64,000 bases of DNA from the NCBI GenBank assembly GCA_041744575.1, contig JBGTKP010000054.1, positions 1 to 64,000 of the forward strand, given 5' to 3'. The translations under genes were made by a program, and so were the position numbers. Shown piece by piece: positions 8,501 through 15,914 of the stretch (positions are counted from its first letter, which is position 1; each line of letters begins with the position of its first letter). The notes below the pieces were generated by a model. The model was given only the letters and a program-made list of their open reading frames with translations. It was not told the origin of the DNA and did no database searches. The stretch comes from JTS-RE37 sp041744575 (GTDB lineage Bacteria > Bacteroidota > Bacteroidia > Flavobacteriales > Flavobacteriaceae).

Positions 8501-10917
8501 TCGGGTTGTATCACTGTGTATCGTGTACCTCCCCATCCCCCGACATTGTTTACTGTCACACTTCCAATATTCCCGTTCTGGCAGCTCATCGCAACAACAC
8601 TAAGGCTTGTTATGGCGAAGGCGATGGCAGGTTCCTGAATGACCAGGGTTGCTGTATCTGTACAATTGGTATCCTCATCGGTCACCAGGATGTTGTAATT
8701 GCCTGCGGTGAGACCGGTCAGGTTGATAATTCCGAGAGTTTGACCTGTTAGCACGGGTCCGGCGTTGATCTGGTAACTGTAGCTGTTGGCAAATCCGTCC
8801 ACAAGAAATCGTCCCTCCCCGTCGCTGTCACCCACACAGGTCACCACTTTGGTAGATTGTGCCTGAACCCCAATGGAGCTGATGTCGGTAATGGCAAAGG
8901 CTTCGTTGTAAGTGCAACCTTCAATATCGGTCACCCTAAACATATAGGTGCCGAGGCCAAGTCCAGTAAACACAGGATTATTTCCATTGTTGATCGCACT
9001 GCCGGCCGGTGCGGTGATCTCATAAGTCAGCGCTCCGGAGCCTCCGGTTGCTGCCACAGTGACCGAGGCAGTATTGCTAAGACAATTGATCCCGGAAATG
9101 CTAAAAGACATATCGGTGGGCTTGTTCAATGCGGCAAAGGAGATTGGAGCGAGATTTTCCACGCAGCCATTGGCATCCCGGATCTGAGGGGTATAAGTCC
9201 CTACGCCAAGATTCGTGAAGACCGTGGTGGGGCTGAAACCAGCCCCAATGCTGTAATCATAAGGAGCCGTACCGCCACTGACCCCGGAAATGGTAATCTG
9301 ACCCCCATTCTCATTGGAACAAGTGGGGATGGCATCGGCTGTTGCGGTGCCATTGATCGTTGAAGGGGTCCCGACGGTGTGTGGCGATGGGACTGTCGTA
9401 CATACAAAAGTTCCCTGTTGGTATCTGACTACCACATCATAACTGCCGGGAGCCAGGTTGTTGAAAACATTGCTCAACTGGAAGGTGGAACCGTTGTTAA
9501 TACTGTATTGTAAATTGTATCCGAATCCATTGGTGACATTGACGGTTACCCTGCCATTGTTGGCACCCCCGCATTGCGCATCCTGCGTGGTCACGTTAAA
9601 GACGGGCGGCGGCAGATTCTCAACTGCCACACTGGCGCTTCTGGTACAACCGTTGGCATCCTGGATGAGGATGTTATAAGTTCCAGCGGAGCTGACTGTG
9701 AAAACAGCCGATGGGGTATAGGTCGGACTATAGGTCGATCCGCCATTAAGGCTGTAACGGTATGGGCTGGTACCTCCCGTGGTGTTGACTGTGACATCAA
9801 CGGTTGTCGCGCCGCAACCAAAACTATCGGCAGCGGTCGCGGTTACGTTCAACGGACTTATTCCATTTCCTATGACAATAGGGGCACTGTTTACGTCGAG
9901 GGTTACCAACCGGTTGCACTTGTTGGTTTCAACGCGGACGCTATAGGTTCCAGGACTCACATTTGCAAAAGTGTAATTGCTTGCGGCATTAGGTCCGAAA
10001 GTGTCAACGGTAACGCCACCTTTGATAAGGCGATAGGTATAAAAACCCGGAACTCCGAAAACCTGAACATCAATACTTCCCAGTTGACCGCTGCACAGGA
10101 TCTCATTGGTTGTAACGTCTACGGTAATATCCAGATTCTGAACATTGACGGTATTTGAGGGAAATACACAGGCACTGCTCGATACATTTTTAAGACGCAC
10201 CCAAACCATATAGTTACCGGGAGCCGTAATATCAAAGAAAGGATTATTCTGATAGGGGCCTGCAGCACTGTTCAGACTGTATTCGTAACCGGCAGGAACA
10301 TTGGTAACCTCCACCCTGCCCGGGTTTCCGCAAATGATGTCCTCTTTTATCAATTGAGGATTCAGGGGATTGAGGGTCGATTTAAAATAGTAAAACTGAC
10401 CGCCATTCACCTGAACGCGGAACTCCCCTGAGGAATTTAAGTTGTAGGTCGAAGCGTTACCAACCGTATCGTAGCAGGTGTTGTTGGTGTTTGCACAGTC
10501 GTCCAGGACCGAAAGAGCACATCGGTTGGGATCTAATTTCTGCCAGTTATAGGAACTTCCGCTGTGGCTCAGGGTGATGGTCCTGACATCGCTGGTACCG
10601 CAAAGAAAGAATTTGGCCAGGGTACTTCCGTCATTGGGGCAGGTGACCGTTTCATTGGCACCCTGAATGATCGTAATGAACATCGGCGCGGAAAATTCGC
10701 CTGTATTATCTCCGGAAATGGCACTGTTGGAGAAGATGAGAGATTCGGGGATGTTGTCAACTTCTTCTGCTTTTTCGGTCGTTGATCCCGTGGTAAGGTC
10801 CGACAACCCGTTCATCAGCTCGTAAACTCTTGTATTGGCAATGGCTGTGGTACCGGCAATTGATAGCGTTATCAAAAGCACAGCATATAGCACATGCCTG
10901 GGTTTTCTTGAGAGCAT
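2572..10917 (-). CDS. Giant SprB-type repeat adhesin, T9SS cargo with type B C-terminal domain
   Basis: This 2781-residue protein starts with a signal peptide (MLSRKPRHVLYAVLLITLSIAG...). Most of its length, from about 230 to 2690, is a series of Ig-like SprB repeats of roughly 75-95 residues, about thirty by length. Each repeat has a pattern like C..G.DG.I.V...GG..PY.YSL, then NL.PG.Y.V.V.D..GC, with a cysteine pair per unit. The last 85 residues are the gliding-associated type B sorting domain (IPNFFTPDGDNMNDVW ... DRYGRVV ... LPSGDYWY ... GHFTLYR), which marks export by the type IX secretion system and surface attachment. By analogy with SprB it may be a motile surface adhesin, or it may bind polymers. 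No gld/spr secretion gene is adjacent. It is a single-gene unit ended by a strong terminator. Confidence 0.93.
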   Translation of the reverse strand: MLSRKPRHVLYAVLLITLSIAGTTAIANTRVYELMNGLSDLTTGSTTEKAEEVDNIPESLIFSNSAISGDNTGEFSAPMFITIIQGANETVTCPNDGSTLAKFFLCGTSDVRTITLSHSGSSYNWQKLDPNRCALSVLDDCANTNNTCYDTVGNASTYNLNSSGEFRVQVNGGQFYYFKSTLNPLNPQLIKEDIICGNPGRVEVTNVPAGYEYSLNSAAGPYQNNPFFDITAPGNYMVWVRLKNVSSSACVFPSNTVNVQNLDITVDVTTNEILCSGQLGSIDVQVFGVPGFYTYRLIKGGVTVDTFGPNAASNYTFANVSPGTYSVRVETNKCNRLVTLDVNSAPIVIGNGISPLNVTATAADSFGCGATTVDVTVNTTGGTSPYRYSLNGGSTYSPTYTPSAVFTVSSAGTYNILIQDANGCTRSASVAVENLPPPVFNVTTQDAQCGGANNGRVTVNVTNGFGYNLQYSINNGSTFQLSNVFNNLAPGSYDVVVRYQQGTFVCTTVPSPHTVGTPSTINGTATADAIPTCSNENGGQITISGVSGGTAPYDYSIGAGFSPTTVFTNLGVGTYTPQIRDANGCVENLAPISFAALNKPTDMSFSISGINCLSNTASVTVAATGGSGALTYEITAPAGSAINNGNNPVFTGLGLGTYMFRVTDIEGCTYNEAFAITDISSIGVQAQSTKVVTCVGDSDGEGRFLVDGFANSYSYQINAGPVLTGQTLGIINLTGLTAGNYNILVTDEDTNCTDTATLVIQEPAIAFAITSLSVVAMSCQNGNIGSVTVNNVGGWGGTRYTVIQPDGSVRGPKNGRTFSGLSLDGLYQVIATDANGCTVTSSFTLTSLDSPVLTLDNAASDFCYDNTDAATLVVNASGGNGIYQYRINGGPLTPSNSFAGLTPGTYTIEVVDGNDCRDTVNATIAPQISASANIIRELTCGGPDAQIRVNISNGYPSAGSYDIYEVSIAGAPYTTDANNITGTFFIYNIPNDGSIITPTTFQFQVRDSRGCLTETNIVTLSPPETIAGTAIATDTTCGTDNGIVTLVADTNFGVPPYEFSDNSGATYSTQNIFSGYAAGIHSNFMIRDSRGCTTPLLSATIAPSIPVDASISVTDAICTAGSVAGIIDVTSVANGTANFTYELVDINGIVVATVGPTAATAANFPNVLPGTYTIVTTDASGCEDRDIIQVQQNQLDLTPIDPPPATDCNTVFTYRVQASGGTAPYLFGLVGDPLVLANINGVDRHDFTGQIGYGTTYFVEVEDALGCRYIERIDPIPPPSPISLTASATTASCAPGGNGVITYTVDGITPSPADFSITLENTDTGATVGSTVSFLGETIPYTGTITNLPPGNYQVLVNDDATNCDASALVSIVTNIPTLVVDSNTPATCNVGALVTIRGNGGTPAYGYAVVPTGDPAPSIFSVQTTYELSGPYPADYDFYVQDSNGCSSFITVTVTTDPGVPTPTVDVVNQCTAVSNYTVNITSPLTTGSGLPEETFEYNIGGGFQTSPNFVVANPGDYTIIVRDGNGCTNTVLARVFDYFAMSANATTEPTCNAGDGVITVITTGGSGNFRYELEDGVNPTVIQINNPTFINLFPGNYSILVTDLDSNTIPLCSDITTVDVTIVDNPVISATPEGDITCNGADDGTIAIELLPGTDTDTPFTFVLYDGGTATVLYGPQASSLFDNLPPGTYQAGVISNRGCTDRSGDVTLTEPTVLEIATTHTEFTCDPNSNRFNTASITVFNDTNGDGTGVLTGTAPYTYTMFDGTSTISNGTNNIFEVVDNGTNQTLLITARDQNGCEQTESVTINAPTGLTFTINVNSITCDVTGSGVSPGSIEIIMDQGPGSYEVEILPLGSEPVQNSGGTDRVIWAISTPGDYIFAVTDVGNAGCTYLTPVINVPEYNTIEALIAETKPVTCFNGSDGELSIQVNNYTGLYTYEVFSRDNAGVETSTGVTGSLDTTVPGQNPGIISGLPAGNLVVRIEALSSPFCDTVSNVATVRQPNRALTVDLQQTSEVTCAIPGLGELFAVGDGGWGSYEYRVIAPDGSTVIQDFPSTNTSFTGLSDGTYTVSVRDSEGCIATNTINLALPAPIFADIQIVDPLQCNNDNDASIEAYNVSGGQGAGNYLYQLNRLSDGTDSGLQTTALFANLSAGDYTITVFDGWDCSYVTIPITIVDPEVVLAELVELQPPGCGDVGIMELTVTNPEPGVSYFYRRTGSGNPFLPLDSGDPTATSALISEDITIDPGPFQYDVQNSNGCAFERSNQISLDPAAPLVIALDLANATINCAGEATGIIRSEAFGGIGNYVYTLLNSDSPPMPAGGNVERSAQASGIFRDLGPGVYWVFAQSGGCTAISTPITIMDPPPLVLDYIEAVSVSCFGDIDGQLIIEASGGTGVIRYSISDQLSEFFEGDDPMFPNRKTFTDLIPRTYEVIIQDDLGCTITQSVTITEPMELVAGIASSTPETCLGDADGTVTLQVVGGTPPYRFALNSSDDADFALNPSRSWDNLAGGETHVIFLRDSRGCETNVVVSVGIGVDLQPEAIIDYGCDGIFPNSTATVTIQDPAQYPELLFALDPVDPADAITAEAGTIRQWGDLPAGDHIVYIYHSNGCTTFVEFTMQSYDPLTLTGVKSGPNEITATATGGFGGYEFYFQDVSYGSENVFTTNADASVTIRVVDQNGCEVSITIPFEFTGMLEIPNFFTPDGDNMNDVWSPKNRDFFPNIEVKIYDRYGRVVAILDQITSWDGRYNSNELPSGDYWYVVHANDEDKQQYVGHFTLYR

Positions 10918-11055
10918 AGGTTAAGTAGTGTTATGGCATGAATACACTTGATTTGGGATCAGAATATTCTAAATTGTAATTTTTTCGCTTATATAATTCT
11001 CTTTATCTTTAGGCGATCCAGCCTACTTTATATAATTCCATTTTAACGTTAAATA

Positions 11056-12180
11056 ATGAGAAATAGTATCCTTACCCTTGGTTTTTTCGTTGTAATGATA
11101 AATTTGTCATGCGGTCAAAAACCTGATAACGCGATCCATCAGCCCGTAACCAAGGATTTTACCGCTGAATTACTCGTTGATGGCCTTCAAACCCCCTGGG
11201 GAATGGCTTTTTTGCCGGATGGCAGCCTTTTGATTACGGAAAAATCAGGTGAAATCATCCACTTTAAAGAAGGAAAAAAGACCAAAATATCCGGGGTTCC
11301 CCCTGTATATGACCGCGGACAGGGCGGACTGCTTGATATTCTGTTGCATCCGGATTATGCCGAAAATGGATGGATCTACCTCACACTGGCTTCCGAAGAA
11401 GGTGCTGAAAAAGGTGGTAATACGGCAGTAATACGCGCAAAAATGGAAAATAACACCCTGGTAAACAAGGAAGTACTATATGAGGCTTCACCGAATACTA
11501 CAAAGGGCCAGCACTTTGGTTCCAGGCTGGCATTCGATGCTGACGGCTATCTTTATTTTTCCATTGGTGAGCGGGGTGAAAGGGACGTCAATCCACAGGA
11601 TCTAAGCAGGGACGGGGGCAAAATTTATCGTATCATGGATGACGGGACCATCCCGGAAGATAACCCTTTTTTAGACCAAGCCGGAGCCGTTAAAGCCGCC
11701 TTTACCTATGGGAACAGAAATCCGCAGGGGATGGCTGTGCATCCTGAAACGGGCGAGATCTGGATCCATGAACACGGTCCCAGGGGTGGCGATGAGATCA
11801 ATATTGTTAAAAAGGGTAATAATTACGGGTGGCCGCTGGTCACTTATGGGATCAACTACGGAGGTACCCCCATTACAGACAAAACAGAGATGGAAGGGAT
11901 GACACAACCCATTCATTACTGGGTTCCATCGATTGCTCCAAGTGGTATGGCCTTTGTCAGCTCCGACCTCTACCCTGCCTGGAAAGGAAATCTTCTGGTA
12001 GGGTCGTTGTCCTTTCAATATCTTGAGCGCCTGGAACTCAATGGAAACGAAGTGACCTACCGGGAAAAATTAATGGAAAATATAGGGCGGGTGCGCAATG
12101 TGCTGCAAGGTCCTGACGGCTATTTATATGTTGCCGTGGAAGGAAAAGGTATCTATAAACTGATCCCGGGTGAGGGATGA
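11056..12180 (+). CDS. PQQ-dependent aldose sugar dehydrogenase (YliI/Asd-like) lipoprotein
   Basis: The 374 residues begin with a lipoprotein signal whose lipobox ends at C19 (MINLSCG). The rest is the six-bladed quinoprotein glucose/sorbosone dehydrogenase fold: LLVDGLQTPWGMAFLPDG near the start, HFGSRLAFDADGYLYFSIGERG, GNRNPQGMAVHPETG, and HEHGPRGGDEIN, which carries the family's cofactor and catalytic region (around residue 240). It should oxidise aldoses in the periplasm with PQQ. Organisms of this kind often lack PQQ synthesis, so the cofactor may be scavenged. It converges on murQ with only 10 bp between the stops. Family certain, substrate unknown. Confidence 0.88.
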   Translation: MRNSILTLGFFVVMINLSCGQKPDNAIHQPVTKDFTAELLVDGLQTPWGMAFLPDGSLLITEKSGEIIHFKEGKKTKISGVPPVYDRGQGGLLDILLHPDYAENGWIYLTLASEEGAEKGGNTAVIRAKMENNTLVNKEVLYEASPNTTKGQHFGSRLAFDADGYLYFSIGERGERDVNPQDLSRDGGKIYRIMDDGTIPEDNPFLDQAGAVKAAFTYGNRNPQGMAVHPETGEIWIHEHGPRGGDEINIVKKGNNYGWPLVTYGINYGGTPITDKTEMEGMTQPIHYWVPSIAPSGMAFVSSDLYPAWKGNLLVGSLSFQYLERLELNGNEVTYREKLMENIGRVRNVLQGPDGYLYVAVEGKGIYKLIPGEG

Positions 12181-12190
12181 ATCACGGGAC

Positions 12191-13006
12191 TTAACTATGG
12201 CTTGCGTCCATTGCTTTTTTGACCGATCCGTATTGAAGAAGTAATCCTGACGCCTCTTTATATTCAAGGTTCAGAGCTTCCATCAGATATCTGGTGCCAC
12301 GGTCAATCAGTTTGTCATTGCTCAATTGCATATGCACCATCTTATTGCCTTTTACCCTGCCAATGCGGACCATCAGGGCGGTAGAAATCATATTCAGCAC
12401 CAACTTCTGTGAGGTACCGCTTTTCATGCGGGTACTGCCGGTTACAAATTCAGGACCCACATTAATTTCAATGGCAATATCAACCAGTTTGGCCAATGGA
12501 GCATCCGGGTTATTTGTAATTCCTGCGGTCAATATTCCATTCTTCCGTGCGTCCGTTACCCCTCCCAAAACGTAGGGGGTGGTTCCTGAAGCGGCAATCC
12601 CAACAACGGTGTCTGCCTCGGAAATGCCAAAAGCCTGTAAATCCAGCCAGGCCTGTTTCTCATCGTCTTCTGCAAATTCAACGGCTTTTCTTATCGCCCC
12701 GTCACCGCCTGCGATAATTCCTATTACCCGATCATGGGGCATGCCATAAGTGGGCGGTATTTCGGAGGCATCAAGGATACCAAGCCGGCCGCTGGTTCCT
12801 GCTCCGATATAAAAAAGCCGGCCTCCTTTGGCGAACCTGATTTCCAATGCCTCCACCAACCGGGCTATCCTGGGGATAGCGCTTGTAATTGCATCGGCCA
12901 CCTTTTTATCCTCCCTGTTAATATTTTCAAGGAGAGTAGGAATATCCATAAGTTCCAGGCCATCATGTTCGGAAGCAGATTCAGTGATTTTACGATATTG
13001 GGTCAT
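12191..13006 (-). CDS. murQ: N-acetylmuramic acid 6-phosphate etherase MurQ
   Basis: The 271-residue SIS-domain enzyme splits the lactyl ether of MurNAc-6-phosphate to give GlcNAc-6-phosphate and D-lactate. Sugar-phosphate-binding and catalytic motifs are intact: FYIGAGTSGRLGILDASEIPPT (catalytic-type Glu at E82), AVEFAEDDE (second acidic site), IAASGTTPYVLGG and GSTRMKSGTSQKLVLNM. It is about 25 residues shorter than the E. coli enzyme, mostly at the C-terminus. It is downstream of, and touches, the DeoR-family gene (stop and start share a base at 13006), so the two are co-transcribed. It belongs to the peptidoglycan-recycling locus that continues on the other strand. Confidence 0.96.
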   Translation of the reverse strand: MTQYRKITESASEHDGLELMDIPTLLENINREDKKVADAITSAIPRIARLVEALEIRFAKGGRLFYIGAGTSGRLGILDASEIPPTYGMPHDRVIGIIAGGDGAIRKAVEFAEDDEKQAWLDLQAFGISEADTVVGIAASGTTPYVLGGVTDARKNGILTAGITNNPDAPLAKLVDIAIEINVGPEFVTGSTRMKSGTSQKLVLNMISTALMVRIGRVKGNKMVHMQLSNDKLIDRGTRYLMEALNLEYKEASGLLLQYGSVKKAMDASHS

Positions 13007-13755
13007 TATAGCAGATGTATGTCGCGATTGCGGAATGGGTTGAGGAGGTTATTTGCGGGATCAAGTTCGGTGATCATGGTATTTATGGCGTTGATATCAC
13101 AGGTTTTGTAACGGTGCTGCGAATTCAACTTCTCCGAGATGCATAAAAGTACTGATTTTTTGGAGGCGTTGATGACAGCCTTTTTGACCTGAACAATCTC
13201 CCAGTCAAATTCGGTTAATCCATGAAGGGCATCCACATACCCGGTACCGATAAAGCCATAATCCACTTTTATTTCAGACAGATCATGAACCGTTCTTGCT
13301 CCGGTGGAAATCTGAGCCTCACGTGAAATACGGCCCCCTATGAATATTGTTTCTACATTGGGCTTGGAAAGGAGTTCCATGGCCACCGGAAGGCTCAGGG
13401 TAAAGCAACTCATTCTCAAATGGGGAGGGATCAGCCGTGCCAGTTCCAGGCAGGTTGTTCCCCCATCAATGAAAATGACACTCCCCTCTTTTAATAAAGA
13501 CACCGCCTTCCCGGCAATGATTGTTTTTTCTCCGAGAGCATAGGTATTCGGGTTGGGGATGGTCTGACTCGAGAAACCCAATGAAATGGCACCGCCATGA
13601 ACTTTACGAAGTTTATTACCTGCATCAAGTTCTTTGACATCCCTTCTGACGGTATCGACAGAGACTTCAAGAGAATCTGCAATATCCGTTAACAGGATGC
13701 GGTTGTGTAATTCCACTTCTGTCAGGATGGTCTTTTGACGTTCTTCTTTTAACAT
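13006..13755 (-). CDS. DeoR/GlpR-family transcriptional regulator of the recycling locus
   Basis: The 249 residues contain an N-terminal DeoR helix-turn-helix (LTDIADSLEVSVDTVRRDVKEL, about 22-43) followed by HGGAI and a C-terminal phosphosugar-sensing domain of the DeoRC type (VIFIDGGTTCLELARLIP, FTLSLPVAMELL, IFIGGRIS, VDYGFIGTGYVDALHGLTEFD). It is divergent from the nagB-like gene and forms an operon with murQ, so it probably represses both transcripts and responds to a recycled amino-sugar phosphate such as MurNAc-6-P, GlcNAc-6-P or GlcN-6-P. A TATCTTTG -7 box lies at 13773-13780. The ligand is inferred only. Confidence 0.9.
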   Translation of the reverse strand: MLKEERQKTILTEVELHNRILLTDIADSLEVSVDTVRRDVKELDAGNKLRKVHGGAISLGFSSQTIPNPNTYALGEKTIIAGKAVSLLKEGSVIFIDGGTTCLELARLIPPHLRMSCFTLSLPVAMELLSKPNVETIFIGGRISREAQISTGARTVHDLSEIKVDYGFIGTGYVDALHGLTEFDWEIVQVKKAVINASKKSVLLCISEKLNSQHRYKTCDINAINTMITELDPANNLLNPFRNRDIHLL

Positions 13756-13772
13756 GTCATCTTCAGAAAAAA

Positions 13773-13780
13773 CAAAGATA
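13773..13780 (-). promoter_or_regulatory. -7 promoter box of the deoR-murQ operon
   Basis: TATCTTTG on the minus strand matches TAnnTTTG and would start transcription about 12 bases before the regulator ATG. No good -33 TTG is present, which may mean the promoter is weak or activator-dependent. Confidence 0.55.
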
Positions 13781-13845
13781 TTAAATAAAATGAGTTGCCA
13801 TTTAATGACGTTTTAATAGGTTAAATATCAAAATAACAGAAAATT

Positions 13846-13875
13846 ACTGCAAAATATACTGCAATAAACAGCAAA
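13846..13875. promoter_or_regulatory. Candidate DeoR operator: phased ACTGCAA repeats
   Basis: ACTGCAA occurs at 13846-13852 and 13858-13864, exactly 12 bp apart, and a related ACAGCAA follows at 13868-13874. The cluster lies between the divergent regulator and nagB-like genes, just upstream of the TATATTTG box. Direct repeats in this position suit a DeoR-family operator. The repeats are seen; regulator binding is inferred. Confidence 0.45.
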
Positions 13876-13891
13876 TATGAGACTAATTTTC

Positions 13892-13899
13892 TATATTTG
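13892..13899 (+). promoter_or_regulatory. -7 promoter box of the nagB-like/recycling operon
   Basis: TATATTTG matches TAnnTTTG. Because it lies downstream of the in-frame ATG at 13877, that ATG cannot be the start; the ATG at 13931 follows the expected transcription start by about 25 bases. Confidence 0.65.
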
Positions 13900-13930
13900 T
13901 ACCTCCACGATCACTAGAAATTATAACGAT

Positions 13931-15874
13931 ATGGCGGATATTATTGCAAAACCCAGTGTAATGGCCATCCCGACAGATGAGGATGCCAGAAAATTTGAAA
14001 AAATAAATACCATTATCCATGAAAGCTCAGAGGAGGCTTCGCGCTATGTAGCCAATGAGATAGCTGAACTCATTAAGGAAAGGCAGCGCCAGGGTAAAAA
14101 TGTTGTGTTGGGACTGGCGACCGGTTCTACTCCTACCAAAATGTATGACTACCTCGTAAAGTTTCATCAGGAGGAGGGACTGAGTTTTAAAAATGTGATC
14201 ACCTTCAATCTCGATGAATACTTTCCGATGGCTCCTGATTCTATTCACAGCTATGTGCGGTTTATGCAGGAACACCTCTTCGATCATATCGATATAAAGA
14301 AAAGCAATATCAATATCCCCGACGGAAGGCTGGATAAAGAGGATGTCCGGGAATTTTGCGAAGCCTATGAGAAAAAGATACAGGAAGCCGGCGGGATTGA
14401 TATTCAGGTGCTCGGTATCGGAAGGACAGGGCATATTGGTTTTAATGAACCTGGATCTTCTGTGAACAGCAAGACCCGGATGGTTCGATTGGACAGGGTG
14501 ACCCGCCTTGATGCCGCAAGTGAATTTTTTGGTTTGGAAAATGTCCCGGCAAAAGCCATCACCATGGGGGTAGGCACGATCATGACGGCGAAAAGGATCA
14601 TCCTGATGGCCTGGGGAGAGGGCAAGGCTGGTATTATCAAGCAAGCTGTCGAAGGAGAAATACGGGAATCGGTTCCGGCCACCTTTCTGCAACATCACAA
14701 AAATTGTGATTTTATAACAGATCAGGCAGCCGCTTCCAACTTAAAGAGAATTTCCACGCCCTGGCTGGTGAGTGAATGCATATGGCATGACGGGCTCATT
14801 AAACGAGCCACGATATGGCTTTCCGAGAAACTTCAAAAAGCGATCCTCAAGCTCACCAATGAGGATTACAATGAATATGGTATGGGAAATCTGGTAGCCG
14901 AAATCGGTTCCGCAGAACATATCAACCTCATTGTATTCAATCACCTGCAGAGGACCATCACCGGCTGGCCCGGAGGTAAACCAAATGCTGATGACAGCAA
15001 CCGCCCTGAAAGAAAAGATCCCTATCCCAAAACCTCCCTGATCTTCAGCCCGCATCCGGACGACGACGTGATATCAATGGGAGGTACTCTTCTCCGACTT
15101 GTAGACCAGGGCCATGATGTACATATTGCTTACCAGACCTCGGGAAACATAGCCGTTTTTGATGACGAAGTGATCCGGTTTATGGATTTTGCCACCGACA
15201 TCAGAAAAGAGGACCAGGGTTTAATGAAGCAATTTAAAGAGATTCGGGAATTTTTGAGCAACAAAGTACCAGGGCAGGTAGACAGTCCTGAAATTCAGAG
15301 ATTTAAAGGTTTAATTCGCAAAGGGGAGGCCCTGGCAGCCTGCCGGTATTGCGGGGTGGCAGAAGAAAACGCCCATTTCCAGAATCTTCCCTTTTATGAA
15401 ACAGGAACGGTCAAGAAAAAACCATTCTCCGAAGCGGATATCAAAGTGACCTACGAGTTATTAAAAAAGTTGAAACCCCATCAGATCTTTGCCGCAGGAG
15501 ATCTTTCCGATCCTCACGGCACCCACCGGGTCTGCCTGCAGATCATCTACAAAGCGCTGGATCAGTTTGTGAAGGAAGGTGCCGAATGGATCAATGACTG
15601 CTATGTCTGGTTGTACCGTGGTGCCTGGCAGGAATGGGATATTGCCGATATGGAAATGACCATTCCTATCGGACCGAAAGATATGGAAAGAAAGAAAAAT
15701 GCTATTTTCAAGCACCAGTCCCAAAAAGACAGCGCCATGTTCCCGGGTAATGACAAAAGGGAATTCTGGCAACGGGCCGAACAGCGCAATACAGAAACAG
15801 CAATGAATTACAATGCCCTTGGCATGGCTGAATACGAAGCCATGGAAGGTTTTGTACAATATAAATTCCTGTGA
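13931..15874 (+). CDS. Glucosamine-6-phosphate deaminase-like protein fused to a PIG-L/LmbE deacetylase domain
   Basis: The 647-residue protein has two domains. Residues about 25-285 are NagB-like: GLATGSTPTKMYDYL, FNLDEYFPM (D95) and LGIGRTGHIGFNEPGSS (H168, E173). The E. coli catalytic Asp141 of the N-D-G-H motif is Thr166 here. Residues about 365-600 are an LmbE/PIG-L zinc deacetylase: SPHPDDDV (H375, D377, D378) and DPHGTHRV (H529, H532), so the metal site looks complete. The fusion type is known in Bacteroidota, where the two-domain protein is annotated only as a deaminase-like protein. It leads an operon with digH-like, ampG-like, nagZ and anmK genes and faces murQ, which makes GlcNAc-6-P; deacetylation followed by deamination is the natural next step. 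No nagA is in the window. Start chosen after the promoter box. Confidence 0.88.
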   Translation: MADIIAKPSVMAIPTDEDARKFEKINTIIHESSEEASRYVANEIAELIKERQRQGKNVVLGLATGSTPTKMYDYLVKFHQEEGLSFKNVITFNLDEYFPMAPDSIHSYVRFMQEHLFDHIDIKKSNINIPDGRLDKEDVREFCEAYEKKIQEAGGIDIQVLGIGRTGHIGFNEPGSSVNSKTRMVRLDRVTRLDAASEFFGLENVPAKAITMGVGTIMTAKRIILMAWGEGKAGIIKQAVEGEIRESVPATFLQHHKNCDFITDQAAASNLKRISTPWLVSECIWHDGLIKRATIWLSEKLQKAILKLTNEDYNEYGMGNLVAEIGSAEHINLIVFNHLQRTITGWPGGKPNADDSNRPERKDPYPKTSLIFSPHPDDDVISMGGTLLRLVDQGHDVHIAYQTSGNIAVFDDEVIRFMDFATDIRKEDQGLMKQFKEIREFLSNKVPGQVDSPEIQRFKGLIRKGEALAACRYCGVAEENAHFQNLPFYETGTVKKKPFSEADIKVTYELLKKLKPHQIFAAGDLSDPHGTHRVCLQIIYKALDQFVKEGAEWINDCYVWLYRGAWQEWDIADMEMTIPIGPKDMERKKNAIFKHQSQKDSAMFPGNDKREFWQRAEQRNTETAMNYNALGMAEYEAMEGFVQYKFL

Positions 15875-15914
15875 CGGAACTCCTTCCGGGAGGTAAATCA
15901 GTTAACTGAAAAAA

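Noticed and set aside
7342..10158. Several long open frames on the plus strand opposite the giant SprB-like gene (for example 7675-8370 and 9574-10158)
   Set aside because: They are Gly/Ile/Arg-rich translations of the complementary strand of biased repeat DNA, with no recognisable domain, start context or promoter.
13315..13330. Second parS-like string around CTCACGTGAAATA
   Set aside because: It matches only 12 of 16 bases and lies inside the deoR-type gene; chance is likely.
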